Source: Flavobacterium amniphilum (GTDB taxonomy: Bacteria; Bacteroidota; Bacteroidia; Flavobacteriales; Flavobacteriaceae). From it: 64,000 nucleotides of DNA. A program made the position numbers and the translations under genes. Of the stretch, positions 9,629-17,427 are shown one piece after another (within the stretch, counting starts at the first letter, position 1; each line of letters opens with the position of its first letter). The stretch is taken from the NCBI RefSeq assembly GCF_023634845.1, contig NZ_JAMLJL010000002.1, forward strand, positions 310,001 through 374,000, written 5' to 3'. Below the pieces are notes generated by a model. It saw only the letters and a program-made list of their open reading frames with translations, searched no databases and was not told the origin of the DNA.

Positions 9629-10246
9629 TTGAAAACACTTGTCCTACTTGATTCTCCAAATCTTTTCAGAATCGGTTTAAAAACATACCTGCAAAAACTT
9701 CTCATTAAAGTAAAAATCATTGAAGTCGAAACCTGGCAACAATTAGATCAGAAGCTAAAAAAATATACTCCTGACTTTATATTTATTTCACCCGAAAATC
9801 TTAATAAGGAGGAACTCGAAAAAATAATAATCTTAAAAAAATCGCAAACGAACTTAAAAATAATAATCATGAGTCGGGTTTTGGACTCAGAAGGATTATC
9901 AGCGCCAACTTTCCTATCCTATCAGGATATCGATGCAGTTATCTCAAAAAATGTATCCGAAAATGTCATCTTCGAAATGATGAAAACCATCGGAAATGAT
10001 AAGAAATATTATTGCATGGATTTTTTACAGCAAAATATCATCAGACATAAAACCAAAAATCTATCTTCAAGAGAAATTGAAATTTTAAAACAAATTGCTC
10101 TGGGACAGGATTCAAATGAAATTGCTTCAAAACTCTATATCAGTATCCATACATTCCGAACTCACCGGAAAAATATCATGAAAAAAACAGGAATTCACTC
10201 TACTTCAGAACTAATTCTTTTTGCCATCAAAGAAAAAATCGTCTGA
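9629..10246 (+). CDS. LuxR-type regulator with degenerate receiver, TTG start
   Basis: 205 residues. The start is TTG at 9629: no ATG exists in the first part of the frame, and starting later would remove the receiver. The N-terminal CheY-like fold (1-115) begins VLLDSP, with one acidic residue (D8) instead of a pair, and has Ser54 where the phosphorylated Asp is expected (PDFIFISPEN), so phosphorylation is unlikely. The C-terminal LuxR helix-turn-helix (about 142-205) is intact: LSSREIEILKQIA then the recognition helix SIHTFRTHRKNIMKK. It stands just upstream of the siderophore operon and shares the leader sequence TCTAAATAAAAATAA with it, which suggests, but does not prove, a role in iron control. 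Confidence 0.75.
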   Translation: MKTLVLLDSPNLFRIGLKTYLQKLLIKVKIIEVETWQQLDQKLKKYTPDFIFISPENLNKEELEKIIILKKSQTNLKIIIMSRVLDSEGLSAPTFLSYQDIDAVISKNVSENVIFEMMKTIGNDKKYYCMDFLQQNIIRHKTKNLSSREIEILKQIALGQDSNEIASKLYISIHTFRTHRKNIMKKTGIHSTSELILFAIKEKIV

Positions 10247-10322
10247 ATCCTCAAAATAATTATGTTTTTTCCTCATCTCTTGTACCTCATTAAGGGTATA
10301 ATATTTTAACCTTTTTACTGTA

Positions 10323-10353
10323 TTGCCTTCCTATATTTTTGGGCATAGCTTTG
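10323..10353 (+). promoter_or_regulatory. Promoter of the siderophore operon
   Basis: TTG at 10323-10325, then 20 bp, then TAGCTTTG (10346-10353): both boxes and the spacing fit the Bacteroidetes promoter. A second -7-like TATTTTTG lies at 10334-10341. The RNA would start near 10359, about 36 bp before the first ATG. Confidence 0.6.
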
Positions 10354-10366
10354 CCATTTCTTATTC

Positions 10367-10383
10367 TTTAGAATTAATCTAAA
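10367..10383 (+). promoter_or_regulatory. Palindromic operator candidate (Fur-like) in the siderophore leader
   Basis: TTTAGA-ATTAA-TCTAAA, a perfect 6-5-6 inverted repeat just downstream of the predicted transcription start and upstream of the first gene. Position and symmetry fit an iron-dependent repressor such as Fur or a DtxR-type protein. The assignment is inference from context. Confidence 0.45.
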
Positions 10384-10394
10384 TAAAAATAACA

Positions 10395-11924
10395 ATGGAT
10401 ACAACAGAGCAAATTAAACCAAAGCTTCTTTCGGAAAATCAGGTAAAAGCATACAACTTACACTTGTTTTCAAATGAAGAAAAAGCAATTGCCAATTACA
10501 AAAAAAGCATGAAAAAGGCTGTAAAAGCTATTGCAAAAAACTTACAGGACAGAGACACTCCATTCACAGGAGCATCAATGGAACTTCTTAAAAAAAGGGT
10601 CAATCACATCGATTTTAAAAATGATGAAGCAAAATCATTGGAGTATGTAATTGAAGAATTGAAAGATTTATACCTAAACGATTGCATTCATTTTCACCAT
10701 CCGAAATACATCGCTCACTTAAACTGCCCAATCTTAACTCCGACATTAGTTGCAGAAGCTTTTATTTCTTCTTTAAATTCTTCAATGGATACCTGGGATC
10801 AAAGTGCCGGAGGAACATTCATTGAATTAAAATTAATCGATTGGACGCTGGATCTTTTGGGATATCCAAAAAACGGTGACGGAATTTTTACGAGCGGCGG
10901 AACCCAATCAAACATGATGGGATTATTATTGGCTCGTGACCATTACATCAAAACCAATTATAACATTGACCCTAAAATGGATGGTCTTCCGCAGGAAGCA
11001 TCAAAATTCAAAATATTATGTTCTGAAGTGAGTCATTTCAGCTTAAAAAAGAATCTAAGTTTATTGGGACTTGGGCAAAATGCTGTGGTTGCTGTAGCGG
11101 TTGATAAAAATTTCAAAATGAGTATAACCGACTTAAAAGCAAAAATTTCCCAACTAAAAGAACAGGGAAATATTCCAATTGCCATTGTGGGAACAGCCGG
11201 AACTACTGACTTTGGTTCTATAGATCCGTTAACCGATATTGCCCAAACCGCCAAAGAAAATAAAATGTGGTTTCATGTGGATGCAGCCTATGGTGGCGGA
11301 TTACTAATCAGCGAACTGCACAAAGAAAAACTGAAAGGAATCGAATTATCAGATTCGACAACAATCGATTATCATAAAACATTCTACCAACCGGTAAGTT
11401 CAAGCGGTTTCTTCATGCGTGATAAATCATTTGTCGATTATATCAAATACCACGCTGATTATTTAAATTCAAAAGAGCAGGAAGAGGAAGGAATTCCGAA
11501 TATGGTCAAAAAATCAATCCAGACTACCCGTCGTTTTGATGCTTTAAAACTTTGGTTTACTTTAAGAATCATCGGAGTAAGAGGACTAAGTTCGTACTTG
11601 GAAACGGCTATCGAAAATGCAAAATTCACCGCAGAATTCTTACGAAACAGAAAAGATTTTGAGATCATCCACAATCCTGAAATCAGTGCTGTTGTATTCC
11701 GTTATACTCCGTATACAGGTGGTGATGCATCTTATTGTAATCTTAACAGCTACATCAGAAAAGCAATTTTCAACGAAGGAAAAGCAATTATTACAAGTAC
11801 AAAAGTGAATGATGAAGTTTTCTTAAAATTTACATTGCTAAACCCGCTTACAACAACTCAGGACATCGAAGAAGTGTTGGAATTAATCATCCAGCACGGA
11901 CAGGAATATTCATTAAAAAACTAA
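10395..11924 (+). CDS. PLP-dependent diamine-forming decarboxylase of siderophore synthesis (DesA/BibA-like)
   Basis: 509 residues, group II pyridoxal-phosphate decarboxylase (DDC/GAD fold, DesA-like or diaminobutyrate decarboxylase). Visible: the HFHHPKY substrate segment near 99-105, TSGGTQSNM (166-174) binding the phosphate, HVDAAYGG with the PLP-contacting D296, and the Schiff-base lysine K328 in DYHK. It would decarboxylate lysine, ornithine or diaminobutyrate to cadaverine, putrescine or diaminopropane, the backbone of a hydroxamate siderophore; which one cannot be told from sequence. First gene of the operon, with a promoter and a possible Fur-like operator upstream; 12 bp to the next gene. 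Confidence 0.85.
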   Translation: MDTTEQIKPKLLSENQVKAYNLHLFSNEEKAIANYKKSMKKAVKAIAKNLQDRDTPFTGASMELLKKRVNHIDFKNDEAKSLEYVIEELKDLYLNDCIHFHHPKYIAHLNCPILTPTLVAEAFISSLNSSMDTWDQSAGGTFIELKLIDWTLDLLGYPKNGDGIFTSGGTQSNMMGLLLARDHYIKTNYNIDPKMDGLPQEASKFKILCSEVSHFSLKKNLSLLGLGQNAVVAVAVDKNFKMSITDLKAKISQLKEQGNIPIAIVGTAGTTDFGSIDPLTDIAQTAKENKMWFHVDAAYGGGLLISELHKEKLKGIELSDSTTIDYHKTFYQPVSSSGFFMRDKSFVDYIKYHADYLNSKEQEEEGIPNMVKKSIQTTRRFDALKLWFTLRIIGVRGLSSYLETAIENAKFTAEFLRNRKDFEIIHNPEISAVVFRYTPYTGGDASYCNLNSYIRKAIFNEGKAIITSTKVNDEVFLKFTLLNPLTTTQDIEEVLELIIQHGQEYSLKN

Positions 11925-11936
11925 TTACAAATTATC

Positions 11937-13268
11937 ATGCAAAATAAAGTATACGACTTTATCGCCGTAGGTGTTGGACCATTTAATTTAGGTTTAGCCT
12001 GCCTTACAGAACCTTTAAAAGACGTAAACGGACTCTTTTTTGACAAAAGTGAACAATTCAACTGGCATCCGGGAATGTTACTACAGGATACCACTTTACA
12101 AATCCCTTTTCTGGCCGATTTAGTTACGCTGGCTGACCCAACAAGTAAATTCAGTTTCCTCAACTATATCAAAGAAAAAGGCAAAATGTATTCGTTCTAT
12201 ATCCGTGAGAATTTTTTATTACTCCGTAATGAATACAATCAATATTGCCAATGGGCCATCAGTAAATTACCGAATGTATTCTTCAATACTGAAGTTACCA
12301 ACATTGAATATGATGAAGCAAACGGAATTTATTTGGTTACCACTTTTGATACACAGGATAAAAGTGAAATTGTCTACGCGACAAGAAAATTAGTTTTCGG
12401 TACCGGAACAACTCCGTTTATTCCTAAATCATGTCAAAACCTGAAAGGAAAGGCCATTCATTCTTCGCAATATTTAAAGCACAAAGCACAATTACAGGCA
12501 AAAAAAACGGTTACGGTTTTGGGGAGCGGACAAAGTGCTGCCGAAATATTCTTCGATTTATTACAGGAGATTGACGTCTATGGATACCAGTTAAACTGGA
12601 TCACACGCTCTCCCCGATTCTTCCCGATGGATTACAGTAAACTGACACTGGAAATGACTTCCCCGGAATATGTGGATTACTTCTATAATTTACCGGCCGG
12701 TAAAAGGGATTCATTATTAGCGAAACAAAAACATTTGTATAAAGGAATCAATAAAGAATTGATTGAAAGCATTTTCGATACGATTTATACTAAAAAAGTT
12801 ATTTCGGAAATTGATGTGAATCTAAGAACAAATTCGGCATGTATCGCAACAGAATTCAAAGAAGATAATCAAACTTTTGAAGTCGAATTGCATCAAGTGG
12901 AAGAAGACCAAAAATACCGTCACACCACCGAAGCGCTAGTTCTTGCTACAGGCTATGGTTATGATATGCCTAAATTCATCGAAGGCATTGCCGACAGAAT
13001 CCAATGGGATGACAAAGGCCGTTTTGATGCACACAGAAACTATTCCATCGACCACAATGCTAATGAAATTTTTGTACAGAATGCCGAATTGCACACGCAT
13101 GGCTTTGTAACGCCTGATTTGGGTATGGCCTGTTATCGAAATTCATATATCATCAAAGAAATCACCGGAATTGAACATTATCCAATCGAAAAACGAATTG
13201 CTTTCCAGCAGTTTGGTGTATCCGAAGAAGAAAAAATCAATTCAAATGCTTTCGAATTAATTTCATAA
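11937..13268 (+). CDS. Diamine/lysine N-monooxygenase of siderophore synthesis (IucD/DesB-like)
   Basis: 443 residues, flavin-dependent N-hydroxylating monooxygenase (IucD, PvdA, DesB, BibB group). The N-terminal FAD motif is GVGPFNLGLA (about 11-20), the NADPH motif is GSGQSAAEI (about 196-204), and the C-terminal ATGYGYD motif (about 339) is family-typical. It hydroxylates the free amino group of the diamine made by the preceding decarboxylase, giving the N-OH that becomes the iron-binding hydroxamate. Cytosolic. Starts 12 bp after the decarboxylase stop and ends 7 bp before the next ATG, so it is clearly in the operon. Confidence 0.9.
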   Translation: MQNKVYDFIAVGVGPFNLGLACLTEPLKDVNGLFFDKSEQFNWHPGMLLQDTTLQIPFLADLVTLADPTSKFSFLNYIKEKGKMYSFYIRENFLLLRNEYNQYCQWAISKLPNVFFNTEVTNIEYDEANGIYLVTTFDTQDKSEIVYATRKLVFGTGTTPFIPKSCQNLKGKAIHSSQYLKHKAQLQAKKTVTVLGSGQSAAEIFFDLLQEIDVYGYQLNWITRSPRFFPMDYSKLTLEMTSPEYVDYFYNLPAGKRDSLLAKQKHLYKGINKELIESIFDTIYTKKVISEIDVNLRTNSACIATEFKEDNQTFEVELHQVEEDQKYRHTTEALVLATGYGYDMPKFIEGIADRIQWDDKGRFDAHRNYSIDHNANEIFVQNAELHTHGFVTPDLGMACYRNSYIIKEITGIEHYPIEKRIAFQQFGVSEEEKINSNAFELIS

Positions 13269-13275
13269 CAAAACT

Positions 13276-14376
13276 ATGGAAGCAATTCAAAAACAAAAAA
13301 ACACCAGGGTACGGGCAGTCGATTTTGCCCGTGGACTGAGTGTACTGCTGATGATCTTAATACACACCATGCTCATCTACGGAAGTATCCATACACAAAC
13401 TAAAACAGTTGCCGGTACTATCGCGCTGTGGTTGGGCCGTGGTACACCCATGTTTTTGGTAACCATGGGAATTTCTTTTGTATTGTCCAGAAGACAAACG
13501 TTTACGGCAGTTTGTAAAAGAGCGGTTTACATTTTGGGTGTTGGTTACGGAATGAATCTTTTAAAATTCCTGATTCCTGAATATCTTTTCAGTGGATTGC
13601 CTGAAGCATTCGTAAAAGCATACGGATTGACATCACAAACACTTGAATCAGCTGCGTTCTTTTTATTATTGGGTGATATTTTACAACTGGCAGGATTAAC
13701 GCTTTTCATCATGGCTGTAATCAATCACTACAGTAAAAATAAATATGTGCCGTTGATGATCGCATTGGCAATTGTGGCCGTCTCAAAAGAATTAAGCGGA
13801 TTCCGTTTTAACATCACAGGTATCGATTACCTATGTGATTTATTATTCAGTAATCAGTTCAATGTCTATTTCCCTGTTTTCCCATGGAGCGCGTTTATCC
13901 TTATCGGAATGTTTTTAGGCAGATGGTTCAAGGAAATGAATGAAAACCAAAATGTTTTCTTCAAAAAAATGGCCATACTTGGAATCGGTTTTCTGGCAGT
14001 TGGCGGCATATTTAATTTCATTGATCCCGAATACCATTTTGGGGATTATTACCATTTAGGCCCGGGCGGATGTATTTTATTAATCGGTGTCAATTTGCTT
14101 TTCCTCTGGATAACAAATTTCTTCGTTTCCTTTATTGAAGATTCTAGTACAATATTCCGTTTCTTATCCTTCTGCAGTAAAAATGTGACATCGATGTATG
14201 TCATTCAGTGGACACTGATTAACTGGGGAATGTATCTATTCGGTTTTTGGAGACACGACGCCCTGACGGTAATGCTTTTAGTTCCGGTAATGATCATCCT
14301 GACTGTATTGGTACAAAAGGCGTGGCTTATTATTAAGAAAAAAGCAAAACCATCCCAGATTATAGCTTCAGCTTAA
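13276..14376 (+). CDS. DUF1624/HGSNAT-like multi-pass membrane protein in the siderophore operon
   Basis: 366 residues with about ten hydrophobic helices. The N-terminus carries the pattern VDFARGLSVLLMILIHTM, as in heparan-alpha-glucosaminide acetyltransferase-like (DUF1624) membrane acyltransferases: a charged R-V-D before an Arg-Gly and a membrane His. In those proteins a membrane His carries an acetyl group across the membrane. In this operon it could acylate the siderophore or an intermediate, or act as its exporter, since no MFS or MATE exporter is present. Its role is not established. 7 bp after the monooxygenase gene, 25 bp before the synthetase fusion. Confidence 0.7.
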   Translation: MEAIQKQKNTRVRAVDFARGLSVLLMILIHTMLIYGSIHTQTKTVAGTIALWLGRGTPMFLVTMGISFVLSRRQTFTAVCKRAVYILGVGYGMNLLKFLIPEYLFSGLPEAFVKAYGLTSQTLESAAFFLLLGDILQLAGLTLFIMAVINHYSKNKYVPLMIALAIVAVSKELSGFRFNITGIDYLCDLLFSNQFNVYFPVFPWSAFILIGMFLGRWFKEMNENQNVFFKKMAILGIGFLAVGGIFNFIDPEYHFGDYYHLGPGGCILLIGVNLLFLWITNFFVSFIEDSSTIFRFLSFCSKNVTSMYVIQWTLINWGMYLFGFWRHDALTVMLLVPVMIILTVLVQKAWLIIKKKAKPSQIIASA

Positions 14377-14401
14377 TCCGGATAACATAAAAAATAAGAA
14401 T

Positions 14402-16840
14402 ATGAACAAAGGTTCAATAGGAAAATACGATACACGATATACGGTTTATTCTTATTCTATTCCGGAACTTGGACTGATAGAATTCCGTCCCCTCCAGCTC
14501 GATGCCGACAGTGTAATCATCCACGATTGGGTCAACCGTGAGTATGCCAAATATTGGGGATTGTTAGGAAAAAGTCTGGAAGAAGTTAAAAAAGAATATG
14601 AAGGTATCATCCAGCATTCGGATGTGTTTATCGGATTGGTAAACGGAACTGTTTCTTTTATGCTGGAACGTTACGATCCAAAAAAAGACATCATCGGTAA
14701 ATACTATGAAGTCAGGGATTATGATTGCGGCATTCACATAATTGTCGCTCCGGCCGATACGCCCCGGAAAAACTTTACCTGGCATATCTTTTCAAGCATC
14801 ATGAAGTTTATCTTCAATGACCTGACGGTAAAAAGAATATTGGTTGAACCGGACATCCGAAACCAGAAAATGTTTGACATCTGCCACCGTGTGGGTTTTG
14901 TGGATGACAAAACAATCGAACTTCCACATAAAACAGCAAAACTGGCCTTCTGCACACGGGAGCAGTTTATCAAAAAAGTAGATTTATTTAATTTAAATGA
15001 CACAATCATGCAATATAGCGAACAAATAGAATCTCCTGAAAAGGCAATTCAACATATAGAAGCCAGCGTTTGGAACAAAGCCAACCAACTTCTGGTCAAA
15101 AAAGCCATTTGTGAATTTTCACACGAACTTATCATCACCCCGAAAATTGAAAATGAAAACGGCAAATGGAATGATTATGTACTGATAGCAGAAGACAATA
15201 CAATCGAATACCGTTTTAAAGCACAATTGCTTTCTTTAAATCATTTGGCTATCGAAGAAAATTCAATTGTTAAAACCAAAGGCGGTGCAATAGCAACAAT
15301 CGATGCGGTGGATTTCATCATGGAATTCAAAAAAAGTATCGGTATTTCTGAAGATGCATTACCTTCTTATGTCGAAGAAATCATCAGTACACTTTACGGA
15401 AGTGCTTACAAACTGGTTAAAAACAATCCTCCGGCACGTGCTTTGGCAAAAGCCGATTTCCAGACTATTGAACAGGCCATGACAGAAGGACATCCGGGGT
15501 TTGTGGCTAATAATGGCCGTATTGGCTTCAATAGTATGGATTACAAAGCATTTACGCCCGAAACCGGTAATCCGTTCCAGATTATCTGGTTAGCCGGTCA
15601 CCGTGACCGTACGGTTTATGCCGGAACACAAAAACTGGATTATGATACACTGATCAATCAGGAATTGGATGCCAAAACAATGGAATTATTCAATCAGGTT
15701 ATCATCAGTAAAGGTGCAAAACCGGAAGATTATTATTTCATTCCGGTACATCCTTGGCAATGGTTCAACAAGCTGGCCAATTTATTTTCTCCTGAAATCG
15801 CAAAAGGAAAATTAATCTGCTTGGGATATGGCTCCGATTTATACCAAGCGCAGCAATCAATCCGTACGCTATTCAATGTAAGCCATCCGCATAAATTATA
15901 TACTAAAACTTCACTGTCTATCCTGAACATGGGATTCATGCGCGGACTTCCGGTGTATTATCTCGGAACGGCTCCTGAAATGGCCGAATGGCTGGAAGAT
16001 ATTCTGGGGAATGATCCTTATTTACAGGATGTGAATTTCGGAATGTTGGGTGAAGTGGCATCGGTAAGCTATGTCAATCCATATTTTGCTGATTTCGGAA
16101 AACACAATCCATACAATAAAATGATTGCTTCGCTTTGGCGTGAAAGCCCGGTTGCATTTTTGAAAAACGGACAACAGCTGATGACCATGGCAGCTTTTCT
16201 TCACATCGATGCCGAAGGAAATGCTTTATTGCCTGAAATCATCAAAGCCTCTCCACTTTCAACCGATGAATGGTTATATGAGTATTTTAAAGTGTATTTA
16301 ACTCCGTTATTACATTGTTTCTATCAATATGATTTGGTATTCATGCCACACGGTGAAAATTTAATTATCGGTTTGGAAAACCATGTTCCCGTTCGCTCGT
16401 TCTTAAAAGATATTACCGAAGAAGCTGTTATCCTGAATCCGGAAGTGGAAATACCTAAGAATATCGACCGTATGTATGCTGAAGTTCCGGAAGATGTAAA
16501 ACTGCTTTCTATTTTTATTGATGTCTTCGACGGATTCTTCCGTTTCATGTCGGCCGTTTTAGTAACAGATGCCGGATACGACGAAAAACGATTCTGGGAA
16601 TTGGTTGCCTTATCAATCTCCGATTACCAGAAAGCGCATCCGCATTTAGCCGAAAAATTTGAACGCTATGATTTATTCGCTCCTGATTTTGAACTGTCAT
16701 GTTTAAACCGTTTACAGCTGAATAATAATAAAACGATGATTGACCTGGATGATCCTGTGGCATTGTTACAATTCCAGGGACGATTGACAAATCCGGTTGC
16801 TCCTTACAAACCCGTAACCATTTCAACAGAAAGTATATGA
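14402..16840 (+). CDS. Acyltransferase-NIS synthetase fusion (BibC-like IucA/IucC protein)
   Basis: 812 residues in two parts. Residues 1-195 are an IucB-like acyltransferase (IELRPLQL-like start, HDWVNREYAKYWG, then EPDIRNQK near 157-164 binding acyl-CoA). Residues about 215-812 are an IucA/IucC NRPS-independent siderophore synthetase with HPWQWFNKL, the ATP-binding QQSIRTLFN, NMGFMRG, and HGENLI. The first domain would acylate the hydroxylated diamine with acetyl- or succinyl-CoA, and the second would join units through ATP-dependent amide formation. The same fusion is known for BibC of bisucaberin synthesis. Its stop overlaps the next start (ATGA). A second, unfused copy of both parts follows. 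Confidence 0.88.
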   Translation: MNKGSIGKYDTRYTVYSYSIPELGLIEFRPLQLDADSVIIHDWVNREYAKYWGLLGKSLEEVKKEYEGIIQHSDVFIGLVNGTVSFMLERYDPKKDIIGKYYEVRDYDCGIHIIVAPADTPRKNFTWHIFSSIMKFIFNDLTVKRILVEPDIRNQKMFDICHRVGFVDDKTIELPHKTAKLAFCTREQFIKKVDLFNLNDTIMQYSEQIESPEKAIQHIEASVWNKANQLLVKKAICEFSHELIITPKIENENGKWNDYVLIAEDNTIEYRFKAQLLSLNHLAIEENSIVKTKGGAIATIDAVDFIMEFKKSIGISEDALPSYVEEIISTLYGSAYKLVKNNPPARALAKADFQTIEQAMTEGHPGFVANNGRIGFNSMDYKAFTPETGNPFQIIWLAGHRDRTVYAGTQKLDYDTLINQELDAKTMELFNQVIISKGAKPEDYYFIPVHPWQWFNKLANLFSPEIAKGKLICLGYGSDLYQAQQSIRTLFNVSHPHKLYTKTSLSILNMGFMRGLPVYYLGTAPEMAEWLEDILGNDPYLQDVNFGMLGEVASVSYVNPYFADFGKHNPYNKMIASLWRESPVAFLKNGQQLMTMAAFLHIDAEGNALLPEIIKASPLSTDEWLYEYFKVYLTPLLHCFYQYDLVFMPHGENLIIGLENHVPVRSFLKDITEEAVILNPEVEIPKNIDRMYAEVPEDVKLLSIFIDVFDGFFRFMSAVLVTDAGYDEKRFWELVALSISDYQKAHPHLAEKFERYDLFAPDFELSCLNRLQLNNNKTMIDLDDPVALLQFQGRLTNPVAPYKPVTISTESI

Positions 16841-17427
16841 TTAGCGAATTGAAAACAGATACTGCACCGGTTGTTTTTGTAAAAAGCGTTCCGGGATTGG
16901 GTGTCTTTGAATTGCGTCCAATGGATTTGGATATTGATATTCCTGAAATTCATCAATGGGTAAATCAATCCTATGCTGTTTACTGGGGAATGAATGGTTT
17001 CAGTGTTGATGAAGTCCGTTCTGCTTATGAAAAAATCCTGCAACACACAAAGGTTTACATGGGATTTCATAACGGCCAACTTTCTTTTCTTATGGAAAGC
17101 TATGACCCTGAAAAAGATTTAATTGGTGATTACTATACCGTCGAACCGGGTGACCGTGGTATGCATATTTTGGTTGCACCGCCTACTACTCCGCTGAAAG
17201 GCTTCACCTGGACGGTATTCACCTTAATTCTGGATTTTATTTTCAGTGATGCATCGGTGAAACGGATTGTAGTGGAACCGGATGCCCGCAACCATAAAAT
17301 CCATGTACTAAACAGAAAGGCCGGTTTTGTGTTCCAACAGTATGTTGATTTGCCACATAAAAAAGCGAATCTGGAATTTTGCACCCGTACCGGTTATTAT
17401 AATGCCTTACAAGTTATTGAATCATGA
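16837..17427 (+). CDS. Stand-alone siderophore acyltransferase (IucB-like)
   Basis: 196 residues, clearly related to the N-terminal domain of the preceding fusion: the same FELRPMDLD start, HQWVNQSYAVYWG, ESYDPEKDLIGDYY and EPDARNHK. It is a GNAT-type hydroxylamine acyltransferase acting on the N-hydroxydiamine. It overlaps the fusion gene by four bases upstream and the second synthetase gene by four bases downstream (both ATGA), so all three are translationally coupled. A second acyltransferase with its own synthetase suggests that two different acyl groups or two condensation steps are used. Confidence 0.85.
   Translation: MISELKTDTAPVVFVKSVPGLGVFELRPMDLDIDIPEIHQWVNQSYAVYWGMNGFSVDEVRSAYEKILQHTKVYMGFHNGQLSFLMESYDPEKDLIGDYYTVEPGDRGMHILVAPPTTPLKGFTWTVFTLILDFIFSDASVKRIVVEPDARNHKIHVLNRKAGFVFQQYVDLPHKKANLEFCTRTGYYNALQVIES

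Noticed and set aside
16545..16826. Antisense frames over the siderophore synthetase and other large genes
   Set aside because: They mirror strongly coding sense frames and have no motifs or start signals of their own.
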